DNA from: Stictocephala bisonia
Taxonomy: Eukaryota; Arthropoda; Insecta; Hemiptera; Membracidae
DNA: 64,000 nucleotides
Assembly: GCA_035578905.1 (NCBI GenBank)
Contig: JAQJVL010000147.1
Coordinates: forward strand, 92,501 to 156,500
Reading direction: 5' to 3'
Positions within the stretch are counted from its first letter, which is position 1. The number at the start of each line of letters is the position of its first letter. The notes below the pieces were generated by a model that had not been told where the DNA came from, ran no database searches, and worked only from the letters and a program-made list of their open reading frames with translations. Shown here piece after piece: positions 23,301-34,518 of the stretch. A program made the translations under genes and the position numbers.

Positions 23301-23884
23301 TCAAAATATACGTTTGAAATAATATATTAAATCTTGTCAACATTAGGGGCATGGATTTCACTTTTACCGAACATTTGTACAATTCTTGGTATGTATTTTT
23401 TGGATAATAAAGAAGTAGTTATTTGTGGTGATACAGATATTTGCGTTATTTGGATCGCTGTGTATACGTTTTCCTTGCTTTTGTTCTGCTTACTATAAAC
23501 GTTGTTGTTAATGGATGTATATCTTTTAGTAAATATTTATCTTTACATGTTATATCTGCTAAGGTTTAATATTAATGTAAGAATGTAATCATAATATAAT
23601 TGACTTCGGCTGTACTTTAACATTGGTAAATTCAAATAAATAAACAAATTAGATAATGTATTAAAATAAATTAAAGCCTATCATTATATGTAAAGACGAT
23701 TTGAAATAATTATGATATAGATATTATGACTTTATATATTATATGGAGTTTTGACATTTGACCACTTTTAGATCGTTCAGACTAAAATGTAATGTAATGT
23801 AATGAAAGATTTTCATAATATTTAGATTCATCTTAAAATTTTTTTTGCATTTATTAAGTTTGATAAAAAAATATTTTAGGGACT
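23301..23884. other. Putative intron sequence, AT-rich
   Basis: No supported gene or repeat. Confidence 0.45.
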
Positions 23885-25620
23885 CCTTGTTGGACATCTC
23901 TACTTCTATTGGGAGCCTCCCCATCCAATCAATGATGCAAGGCACTTGTGATAACTCTGCTTGTTAGAACACGGATCAACCCCTCATATCCTGCCTCACA
24001 CACCCTCCTCTGCTTTCATATGTAGTCTTATATGTCCCTCGTCGATGTCCCCTAGCTCTCGTGGAGATTTCGACTGGCACTTTCCCCAACCTACCAATGA
24101 TACAAGACAATTGTGATAACTCTGCTTGTTAGAACACGGATAAACCCCTCATATCTTGCCTCACACACCGTCCTATGCTTTCATATGTAGTCTTATATGT
24201 CTCTCGTCCGATGTCCCCTAGCTCTCGTGGAGATTTCGACTTGAACACTTTCCCCAACCTACCAATGATACAAGACAATTGTGATAACTCTACTTGTTAG
24301 AACACGGATCAACCCATCATATCCTGCCTCACATACCCTCACCTGCTTTTATATGTAGTCTTATCTGTCCCTCATGGATGTCCTCTAGCTCTCGTGGAGA
24401 TTTCGACTTGCACTTTCCCCTACTTACCAATGATACAAGACAATTGTGATAGCTCTGCTTGTTATAAAACGGATCAACCCCTCATAGCCAGCTACACATA
24501 CCCTCCTCTGCTTTCATATGTAGTCTTATATGTCTCTCGTCGATGTCCCCTGGCTCTCGTGGAGATTTCGACTTGCACTTTCCCCAACCTACCAATGATA
24601 CAAGACAATTTTGATAACTCTGCTTGTTAGTACATGGTTCAACCCCTCATATCCTGCCTCACACACCCTCTTCTGATATCACATGTAGTCTTATATGTCC
24701 TCGTCTATGTCCCCTAGCTCTCGTGGAGATTTCCAGTTGCAGTTCCCCCTTCCTTCCTATGATGCAGGGCACTTGTGATAACTATGCTTGTTAGTACATG
24801 GTTCAACCCCTCGTATCCTGCCTCACATACCCTCTTCTGATATCATATGTAGTCTTATATGTCCTCGTCTATGTCCCCTAGCTCTCGTGGAGATTTCCAG
24901 TTGCAGTTCCCCCTTCCTTCCTATGATGCAGGGCACTTGTGATAACTATGCTTGTTAGTACATGGTTCAACCCCTCATATCCTGCCTCACACACCCTCTT
25001 CTGATATCATATGTAGTCTTATATGTCCTCGTCTATGTCCCCTAGCTCTCGTGGAGATTTTCAGTTGCAGTTTCCCCTTCCTTCCTATGTTGCAGGGCAC
25101 TTGTGATAACTCTGCTTGTTAGTACATGGTTCAACCCCTCATATCCTGCCTCACACACCCTCCCTTGCTATCATATGTAGTCTTATATGCTACCATATGT
25201 AGTCTCCCTCGTGGATGTCCCCTAGCTCTCGTGGAGATTTCCAGTTTCAGCTCCCTCTTCCTTCCTATGATGCAGGGCACTTGTGATAACTATGCTTGTT
25301 AGAACACGGATCGACCCCTCATATCCAGCTTCCAATACCCTCCCTTGCTATCATATGCAGTCTTATATGTCCCTCGTGGATATCCCCTAGCTCTCATGGA
25401 GATTTTCATTTGCAGGACACTTGTGATAACTCTGTTTGTTATAACAAGGATCAAGCCTTCGTATAATGCTTCCCACACTTTCCCCATGCTATCACATAAC
25501 CTTATACGTCCCCAGGTGATTCCTCCTAGCTCCCATGGAGATTTATACTTTCACTTTCCCCATTTTATCATTCACGCAAGGCACATGTGGTAGCTCTGCT
25601 TGTTAGAACACGGATGAACA
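23885..25620 (+). repeat. Satellite of about 165-bp unit, about ten copies
   Basis: Landmarks TAACTCTGCTTGTTAGAACA, CCCCTCATATCCTGCCTCAC, ATATGTAGTCTTATATGTCC, CCCTAGCTCTCGTGGAGATT and AATGATACAAGACAATTGTG recur every 165 to 168 bases (for example 23951, 24116, 24284). Middle copies (24720-25100) carry a variant CAGTTGCAGTTCCCCCTTCC. The last copies are shorter and diverged, ending near a C-run at 25644. Confidence 0.93.
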
Positions 25621-26194
25621 CGTATGTGTAGCCTCACCCATCCCCCCCCCCCACAGCATAACTAAAATTATATGTTCCTTATGCAAATAATGTCCCATAT
25701 ATCCGTCCCTCAGCTTCTAAAGATAGTTCCTTACATCAGTTCAGAGATATGACTTCCTGTGGATCTGGTACCGCATATTGTACACGATAGTTGCTATTTG
25801 TTATTTGTTGTTGTTGTTGGACGTGAAATACTTTATATTATATACTTTATATTATATTATACAAATACTTTATATTATATTTATATTATATTATACTTTA
25901 GGCTATAAAAACAAGTCTATAAAACTTAATATCAACCACAATACAATCTTATTATCGAATCAACAGTTGAACCTGTTAATGTTGCATTAAGATATACACT
26001 ATTGGCGGGAATCCGTACGGTATACAGGATATATATCCGGTACGGTATATCCGGGTATACAGTTGTATTGACCCATTCGTACTTATACATGCTACATATG
26101 TTACTACAACATGGATTAATTTGCTAGATTAAATAACTGTATGATCATATATTTATTACATGACCTTTTATATAATGCAGGAGGTAAGGACGTC
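25621..26194. other. AT-rich spacer with simple repeats and one M36-like unit
   Basis: It holds a C-run at about 25644-25653, TATATTATA-type simple repeat at 25830-25900, a tangle of TCCGGTACGGTATATCC repeats at 26010-26060, and one degenerate minisatellite unit (GTTGTATTGACCCATTCGTA) at 26063. Confidence 0.55.
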
Positions 26195-26340
26195 AACCTA
26201 GATGTGATTGTTGCAGGAACACAAGAAGGGCCTCAATATCTGAGCCCAACTCGGTTCATTGTTGCTGGACATTGTTATCTAAGATTGCATTGAGGGAAAG
26301 GGGTTGGGTTCTGGGTTATAAGGTCATATAGACACAACAT
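26195..26340 (+). repeat. Dispersed repeat family R3, copy 2
   Basis: Shares GTTGCAGGAACACAAGAAGG, TCAATATCTG, GTTATCTAAGATTGCAT-type sequence and a G-rich GAGGGAAAGGGGTTGGG end with the copy at 37590-37736. A more diverged copy lies at 8745-8890. Confidence 0.6.
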
Positions 26341-28094
26341 TGTGTTCCATTTCATTTATATTACTATAATTTTTTAATTAATATATATTTAATACATCAC
26401 GAGAGTGCATTCTGAATATCGGTAATTTTTATAAAAAATTGAGCTTTTTGACAAATAATAAAATTGGTTGTTTTTGGTTGTTTATGATTGGCAAATCTGT
26501 GTGACATTTCCAACTCTTCAAGTGTTTCCACATGCATAAACAAAATTTTGACAGGAACAAATAAACTCCTGTCGTACTCAGGTGTTACCCACTAACTTAG
26601 CCTATATTTCGATTAAAACTATATTTTTTTAACATATCTAACAATATAAATTGAAGAAACCCCATAATTATGTACATATATGTAAATTACGATGGACTTC
26701 ACCAGATAGTCTTGTCTTCTTACAAACTATTACAAATATACGCAATTATTTCAAAGCAAAGAACAAAATATGAAAAACTTTGTCACTAAACAATACACAA
26801 AATATATATTATTAAATAGTAAAAATATTCAACTTATCTAACAGCATACGATCTCCAGATTCATCAACGTACAGGAGACACCGTACGGGGAACCACGAAC
26901 CACTACACTCACGCGTGGTACTCACTAAGAACGTCAATGAACAATTGAGCGTTGGCAATTTACAAATTTACTTATCATGAACAATCCAACGCCAACAAAT
27001 AAGTTTGAATAAAACTTAATTATTTAATAGATGATTCAGCTTAAACGGAGGTTTATTTATAAGTATTTAATATCAAGCACCATTTTTATTTAATTATGTA
27101 CCTTAAAAACACACCTTGTATATTTCATCTTTTTAGATAATAAATTATTAATTTAATAACTTTTACAAGCATAGATAAAATGTGTGTGAGAACATCTTTA
27201 GTTCTTTTTTAATATAATTATTTTTCTTGAAGAATTAGGTCTTCTGAAAATATATCTATTTAAAGAGCCATACTTATTCATGAACGTAAATAAAATAAAT
27301 GCATCAATCTGTGTCAATTAGCAATTTTATGTAAGTAAATGATCAAGTATCATCTTACAACTAATTTATACTATCGTTGTATTTTTTTAGTTTGATTGCA
27401 TACTTAAGAAATTTGCTATTCAAAGAAATTAGCTGTTCTGATAGGTTTTTCAGTCAAACCTTCTCGGAATAATACTATAAAAATTCTGTAAAATACTAAA
27501 AATAGTGTTATATAAATATTTATTTTGAAATCTAGAAGACCTGTATAGCTCAATTTAATTTGAATACATTCCAACGTGTTCTGCGCCTAATTAAATAGCT
27601 CGTGTCTGAGAGAACACTTTCAAATGATGGTGACATTTTTGGATAAAATGGTGCATTTTTGTTCAACATAAATTCGCTGTTGAATACATTTACTGTTTTT
27701 GCATTTTTCATGAATTGGAATTATAATACAGTTTTGACTGATTTAATGCGTGAAATAGGTTTGAGGTTCTTGTAAGTCGTAGAAAAGAATGGAACGTTTC
27801 GCTTAGTGTTACTAGTGTTTACCAATAGTTGATGCTCAACAATCAACACTCACGAGACGAGAATACTGGAATATATTGTATTTTCCCAGATCGGAGTGGG
27901 GAAATCAATATCTATCACTTTTATTTTATATTATTCATTTGAAAGGGAACGTGTTTCCTCATTGTTAGCTTATAAGTAAAGATAAATCAAATATTTAAAA
28001 AAAATTTACAATAGAAATGTTAAAACAAGTTATAAATAAATGCATATTTATTATAGCCTTAAAAACATAAAACAATAATATGCCACAAGCATTA
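26341..28094. other. Putative intron sequence, AT-rich
   Basis: No supported gene or repeat. Confidence 0.45.
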
Positions 28095-28225
28095 AAAACA
28101 CCACCAGGTGTCGGAAGTGCTGGCCACGAGGCGGGGATTCCCTGACTTTCGAACCCCTTTCATCGAGTGGAGCCAATTTCCAAAGGCTTAAAGGCTCCTG
28201 TCGGAGTGGTTAGGAGGTCTCTACT
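28095..28225 (-). repeat. Possible SINE-like GC-richer patch
   Basis: An isolated patch much richer in GC than its flanks. On the minus strand it contains GGGGTTCGAAAGTC, close to a box B. A box A at the right distance is not clear. A tRNA-derived fragment is possible, but I have no second copy to confirm it. Confidence 0.3.
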
Positions 28226-31117
28226 GTCTCCATAAACTCTCACATTACTGTTTTGGTTTTTTTAGTTTGTTCAACTCGTTTTTATAAAACTGCTGGTTAT
28301 TTTATTATACGTAATAGTATGGAAAATACTAATGAAGCTATTCATTTAAAATATTTATTTAAATTTTTTTAATTATTTTTGAAATATTTCAATCTATACG
28401 CATATTTCACTGATAGAAATTATTTTAACTTTGCTTCAAAAGTGGAATATTCTATTGAATATATTTGAACCCAAACAAAGCTCAGTTACTTAAAAAAGCC
28501 AAGGTGAAATAATTACAATGTCTTCGATAAAAATAGAGTTATATTATTGTTATTGTTGTACCTAGTATTGTTTTGCTGTTGACCAATTTTAGTACTACAG
28601 TACTGTAAAACAGCTGAAAATATGAAAAAAAAGTTAAAATATGAACTATAACACTTTCGCACCGAAAGTAATTCCAGCTGTGAGTTATTTTTAACATTCG
28701 TTTTAAAGGACGAAACTTTACATTAAAGTTACTTAATGCAGTTGGAACCTAAAACATAGGTTCAAAAGTGGGATACGAGCAAAGAAATTATGCCGAGGTA
28801 GAGTTCCCTGTGAATTTTTGAAAACGAAAACAAATGAACATGATAAGTAAGATATTAACAAACTTCAGCTTCTCAAATGTAAAATTTACTAGTCTGTACA
28901 GATAGTCGCCATATTGGATATACATCCCATAAGAGTAATGTTACATGTAATACAACACTAAGACTGCAATTTGTCGAAAAATTATAATTTTTGCAGCGTT
29001 TGCAGTTTTAAAATCACTATTTGGAACACTCTTTTTTAAATTTTGGTTATTCACTTTTCATTTTCATAAAAAATATATACTAATAAACTATAACTTACAG
29101 TTTTTATTTTATCACAAATGAATATTTTTGGAAATTAAAAAGTAGATGCCCTAATTACTTATATTATCTTTTAAACGATGTAAAATAATCGATTTTCCGT
29201 CAAATCGTTACGACGCGGTGCTGTAACTTAATTAACATAACTTGATACAAATCCAATATGGCGATACTTATCCGGACACTTTGACATTTGCTGTTTTTTT
29301 TCCTTGTACTTATGGTACTTGGAACATGTGTAACAAATTGTTTAATGCTTGGTTTATATTAGTGCTCAGTGGTAGATTCGTTTGTTCTCTTACTGATTCA
29401 AATATTGTGATCGTTTCCATAAAACAAATTAAAAAACTTAATAATACAAACCCTGTTTAAGAAGTTTATGTGGGTTGTATAAAACAAATGTTATTAAAAC
29501 TATTTACTCTATTATGCAGGGTGATTTTTGTTAAGTGCCACAATTGGGATTTAAAAAAACCTTAATTTAATAAACCTTTAAAGATACAACAAACTTTAAG
29601 TAGGGAACTTCATCTACTTTTACCTGATTAATAGAATTATGCGTTTAGTGATTTTCAAAAAAAGCCACCATTTTCCAAAATGGCGGACAGTTTAATTTTT
29701 TCTTATGGGACACTATATATTTTTTATATTTTCTGATAGAAAATGTAATTTCAAGACTTTTTTATTCATTGTATTTTATCCCGTGATATTAACCGTTTCA
29801 TATTTAGAACACTCAACTGTTTAAAACGACAACTTTCGGTGTTGCAAAATTGATATAACAAACCGGTTTTATTCCTAATATTAGAATTCAGGCTTAAATT
29901 AGACATTTTAGCTGGTGTTGAGGTTGAATGTCATATACAAATATAAATAGAATCAGCCCTAGACTGTTTTTTAATAACCCTTATTCTGTTACTAATTTTG
30001 AAAAATTTGTTATTTTTTTCAAAGTGGTTTCACAGTTAAGTATAGTTTGTGTAATAAAATGACACTTAGTACATGATATGTCACTTATTATGATAGTTAT
30101 TTAATTCAACACAATATAATTTTGAATATTCAATGGCTTGCCTCCAGAAATAGATACAACATTATTGGAAAAAAAATGTTAGAAGAAAACGTTTATATAA
30201 ACTTATAGTTTCTAAACAGAAGTAGACAGCAAAGGAAACTATAGCTTTTAAACAGTTTGCTGTTATGTAAGAATTATATATTTAAAATCCTAACTAATAT
30301 AGGTATTATAAGATTTCAGTAATTCTTCAAGAGATGTGATATTTTCTCTTACATATGACAAATTTATTGCAATATTACTTTATAAATACAGTAGATGAAT
30401 TAAGAATACTTTTTTTTAGCTAAACTCCAAAAGAGTATGCAATTTATACTAGATACTAATTAAAAGTAAATTATATGTTTATATTTGTTGTGTAGATTAT
30501 AGACACTATCTAGAATTAAAAGTAGAATGAGCTATATTTTCTCTTTTTTTATATAAAGATATGTTCGTTAGTTTTATTATTCTTCGTTAAGTGAGTAACT
30601 TTCATGATGATTAAGTAATGTGCTCTGAATTACTGTTATTTAATATTCACTTTTCTTGGATATTACTAATAACAATTATGCTTACAGTATACTCTAGATA
30701 AATCTTAATAAAAAAATTTAGTTAATTTGTTATCTAATTGTATACTTATAGAATATATTAGAATGTTATATATGTATAGTTATGAATAAATACGTATGTT
30801 ACGTTATTTTACTATCCAAATTCATATTGTTTTAGGAATCAAATACGAGTTCATTAAGATACAAGCTATAGCAGTCTATTCGTTGGGTAAGCTTATATTT
30901 TTAGATTTTGTATAGTAAATAAATAGTTTGATTTAGAGTTTTTACATATATCTTTCTCTCATTCATAATAATAGTTTATAATGTCATAGTTGTAGACTAA
31001 TTTTAGATGTATTTGTGAACATGACAATGTATTACGAATAGATGTGGTATGTACTTTCACATAATATACACTCCTATGATATCTAAATTTTTTACTTACA
31101 CTAAGGATAGATTATTT
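28226..31117. other. Putative intron sequence, AT-rich
   Basis: No supported gene. The 72-codon plus-strand frame at 29242-29460 has no family features. Confidence 0.45.
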
Positions 31118-31485
31118 TGGGCAAGGTTAAGATAAGTTAGGTTAAGATAAGTAAGGTAAGGTTAAGTTAGGTTGGATTAGCTAGGTTATATTAAGTAAGG
31201 TATATTAGGTTAGGTTAAGTTAGTTTTGTTAGGTTAGATAAGGTAAAGTTAGGATAGATACGTTTAGGTTAAGTTAGGTTGATTAGGTAAGGTAAGGTAG
31301 GTTAGGTTAGGTAAAGTTAGGATAAGTTACGGTAGGATAGGTAATGTTAGGATAAGTTAGGTTATGTTAGTTAGGTTAGGTTAAGTTATGCTTGATGATT
31401 TTAAATTAGGTTAGATAGGGTTAAGTTAGGTTAGGTTAGGCTTGGTTAAGTACATAACCTAGATTAGATTAGGTTAGGTTAGAGG
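31118..31485 (+). repeat. Interstitial telomere-like block of degenerate TTAGG repeats
   Basis: About 365 bases dominated by GGTTA/TTAGG-type pentamers and one-base variants (TTAGGTTAAG, AGGTAAGGTAAGG, GATAAGTTAGG), with no long perfect run. A short block lies at 11755-11812. Confidence 0.88.
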
Positions 31486-31555
31486 GTCTTTTATTGCATA
31501 TTTATTTTTTATATATTACTGAACAGATGTACGATGGATAGACCGAACACTGACT

Positions 31556-31850
31556 TTCCTTATTCACTGCTTGCACTCCATTACCAATAATTGACCTTCC
31601 CTCCCCAAGTAAAGTGACGATATTACAGCCACCCCAGTCATCGCAAGCTGACTGTTCTTTACTGAAAACCAAATGGAACTTTCGTGTAGAAGTTGATAAA
31701 TGTGTGGCATTTTTTTATGTCGTCAATAATATTTGTTCTCATTTGGATTTTTTATATTCCAGGGGATTCACCCCTAAGTCAGATGTATTAGGCGTGTCTT
31801 TCACGGGGGTTGTTATTTATATGAGTCAATGATACGGTTGGGGTATGGAA
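31556..31850 (+). repeat. Dispersed repeat family R2, copy 2
   Basis: Same orientation and sequence as 9850-10135. The 72-codon plus-strand frame at 31614-31832 is not conserved in the other copy (stops and length differences), so I treat it as non-coding. Confidence 0.85.
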
Positions 31851-32399
31851 AAATATGGAAAGGAATGTCAGACTGTCAGGAAGATATAAAACAAAAATAA
31901 TGTACAGTTCTCATTGTTTTGAAAAGATCTGAAAATAAAGTTAGAATCTTAAATGTTGTCATGGTTGACAGCAACGTTACACTTATGAAAATATTGTGAG
32001 TCTTATATTTTAATGATTACTCTTTATAGTTCTTAGTAAAAGCCTACTAGGCTGAAATACTAAGATTGTCTATCAAATCAGCTATATTCAAAAATAAAAA
32101 TACTTCTCAGTTGCTTGGATTTCATACATTTTTGCTTGAATACTTAGGTACTTCATGGTATTCCAAACCAAGCTTGGTAACAACAAGCCTCAAGACTTTT
32201 GTCTTGAATATCCTAGACTGTCCTCTGGAGATAAAGCTGCTGTTGCGACTAGAGAACGGAGCAGTATTTAAAGCTCGTGCGAACGTAAGCATAACAAATA
32301 GTCTGCAATATGTAATGACCAGTTATGCCTCTTGTAGCAATGCAAAGGAAACCCAAACTTCAGCAGGCTTTGGAACATATGCTGTGGATGTGAAGGTAT
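31851..32399. other. Unassigned stretch downstream of the decayed LINE
   Basis: A 111-codon plus-strand frame at 32066-32401 lies antisense to the side on which the minus-strand LINE at 32400-33300 would continue. It is more likely antisense to LINE C-terminal sequence than a gene. Confidence 0.4.
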
Positions 32400-33300
32400 G
32401 AGCAAAACTGCACATCAAGGAGCCATCACTACAGTAGTGGAACGAGATAAGCCATACAAATGTTATTTTTGCCACACCAAACGGTAACCGAGTCAAGACT
32501 ATCCTGTAATGGCTCGCATTAATTGATGTTAAGAGCTATATAAATTAATATCATCAGCAAACAATAAGCAGCCTACATTTACACCTACTGGTGATGTTAT
32601 TTACAAAAACGTTTAAAGGTAGAAGTCCTTGATAGGAATCTTGAGGTACGCTAAAATAAGCACAACACTCAGATGTCAGATGACCACCGAACATGACTTT
32701 TAGTTTCTTACTATACAGGTAGCATCTGAACCATTAATGAAATAATTGATGCCAAGTGATTCAATTTTGGCCAGAAGATGATTGTGGCTTACACTGTCAA
32801 ATTATTTTGCGAATTAAAGGTACAAAACATCCATCAGTTTCCGTTTACTGAAGGATGATATGATCTTACTCTGAAGAGTCACTCCATTGGGTTTGGTAGA
32901 TCTGTTAGAAATAAAACCATTTTGGGAAGAAGGGGATGCATTTTTGAAGAAAGTGTAGATTTTGCTAAGCATAAGTTTTTAGAATACCTTGGACAAATTT
33001 GTTTAAATTACGATTGGCCGGTAATTGTTGACTTCGTTTTTGTTTTCAATGTTGTAGATAGGCTCAGCAAACCCCACTTTCAAGGCACTAGGAAAGATCT
33101 CTTCTTCGACTGACTTGTTAAAAAGGGAAGTCAATGGGTCAGCAATTAATATCTGCAATGCTTCAGCACATTTGTTAGTATAAAATCCAGTCAAGTACTC
33201 TGGTACAATCAAGCTCAGATAAGGTTCCGATCACCTCCTCTACTCTAAATGTCACTCTCAAATTAGAAATGTTGTTAAAGGCATTATCATCAATGTTTAG
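32400..33300 (-). pseudogene. Heavily decayed LINE reverse transcriptase fragment
   Basis: Minus strand. From about 33300 downward there is a pre-RT segment (FRVEEVIGTLSELD-like), then an open part at 33212-33003 with PLTSLFNKSVEEEIFP and NEVNNYRPIVI, the RT entry region. Many stops and frame changes follow, but FADDINLY (catalytic FADD, codons at 32550-32561) can still be read. Much more degraded than the LINE at 14513-16147. Not functional. Confidence 0.8.
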
Positions 33301-33972
33301 TTGAATAATGTAATAGTAGATTAAATTTAAATACTCATTAATTACAGTCTGAATAGATCATTAAAGACAATAACTAACACATTACTATTCCAGATTATAT
33401 TATAAAATACAATTCATTTTCAATATGTTCCTTACATAAGATCTGAAAACTGTTTCTTCGAGTTATAGTAAATGATTTACTGAAAGTAGGTGACTTTAAT
33501 GGTATACTAAAATATTGAAGCTGATTTTCAAGTCTTTTCATTATTGGAGATAGTTAACTAAAAGTAGATATATTCAAGTTGAAACATAACTATGATATCT
33601 AATTATCTTAATAATATTAGTACAAGTTTGAATCTTTATCATACTTTTCCCTAGATTTACTTTTTTTACATTTTGTTATATATTTGTTTGATGATTGACT
33701 TGGATGAGATCACTTTTGTTAAATTATATTAATTTCTTGTTTTATATTTCTGTTTAAAATATTATTATAGTAGTACAATCCGTACTATTTTGGATAGTTA
33801 AGTTCAAAGATTTGTTGGTTTATTATAGTCCACCTTCACAATATTAGCTGGTTATAAATCTGTTTTTTATATTATATTGACTTCCTATGTTGACCGATAC
33901 CGTATATGTTTATATATTATCAAAGATATGTCAAATCTGCCTATGGTTCAAATACGTTCATATAAGTTACCA
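33301..33972. other. Putative intron sequence, AT-rich
   Basis: Nothing supported. Confidence 0.45.
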
Positions 33973-34206
33973 ACACAGGACGCCTTCATGAGGCTATATT
34001 ACACAACAGTGAATACAACCCTTATTTATGGCGCAACAGTGGTCCAATATCCATAGAAAACAACCATTCACAACCAACACATCTTGTTTACATTCGGAAT
34101 ACAAATTTATTCCCCAAATATATACTTCTGTTGATGGAGGGAAAACAATCTCCGCATGAAAAACATTTATTTATTACGATAGATAAACAACGTAGATTAC
34201 TGTAAT
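33973..34206 (+). repeat. Dispersed repeat family R1, copy 2
   Basis: Copy of 12888-13117 in the same orientation; see the landmarks given there. It ends 77 bases before candidate exon 2. Confidence 0.88.
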
Positions 34207-34283
34207 ATACACTGTTAATGCTGCTCTTATTTGGCCTTACCTACGCACTCATGCACTTCTTTTGACTCTTTTCTCTGCATTAC

Positions 34284-34518
34284 CTCATGTCTTCCAGGTG
34301 TAATTTCTTTCCTTCTCGACTTATAATACCAGTGTCAGAGTATAACAAGGCTTCTGGAGTTATAACAAGAAAAGAGTCAGCAACATCGAGTGTTCCTTGG
34401 ATGAGTGACCGTCTGATCAATCCCGTTCTTGAACGCAGCCCACCTACCTGGTCATTGGCGGTGGTTGGGATGGTCCCCATGTTAAATGTTAAAGAGAGTT
34501 TCTTTTCCCTAACTTCAC
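34284..34518 (-). CDS. Candidate internal exon 2 of an unidentified host gene
   Basis: A 235-base minus-strand exon. Acceptor: CTTATTTTAATCAG, with AG at 34520-34519 and an in-frame TAA just upstream in the intron. Donor: GACATGAG then GTAATG, with GT at 34283-34282 creating an in-frame stop if read through. It holds two leading bases, 77 codons and two trailing bases. The peptide begins EVREKKLSLTFN, continues MGTIPTTANDQVGGLRSRTG and LIRRSLIQGTLDVADSFLV, and ends REGKKLHLEDM: a compact mix of charged and hydrophobic residues like a folded domain rather than AT-driven noise. Leading GT completes an AGT serine with exon 1 (63596-63862); trailing AG completes AGC with exon 3 (10642-10759). The opposite strand is also open but lacks splice context. 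I do not recognise the domain. Confidence 0.65.

Noticed and set aside
31614..31832. A 72-codon plus-strand gene
   Set aside because: It lies in dispersed repeat R2, and the other copy at 9850-10135 does not keep the frame.
32066..32401. A 111-codon plus-strand gene
   Set aside because: It is likely antisense to decayed LINE sequence and has no splice or domain support.
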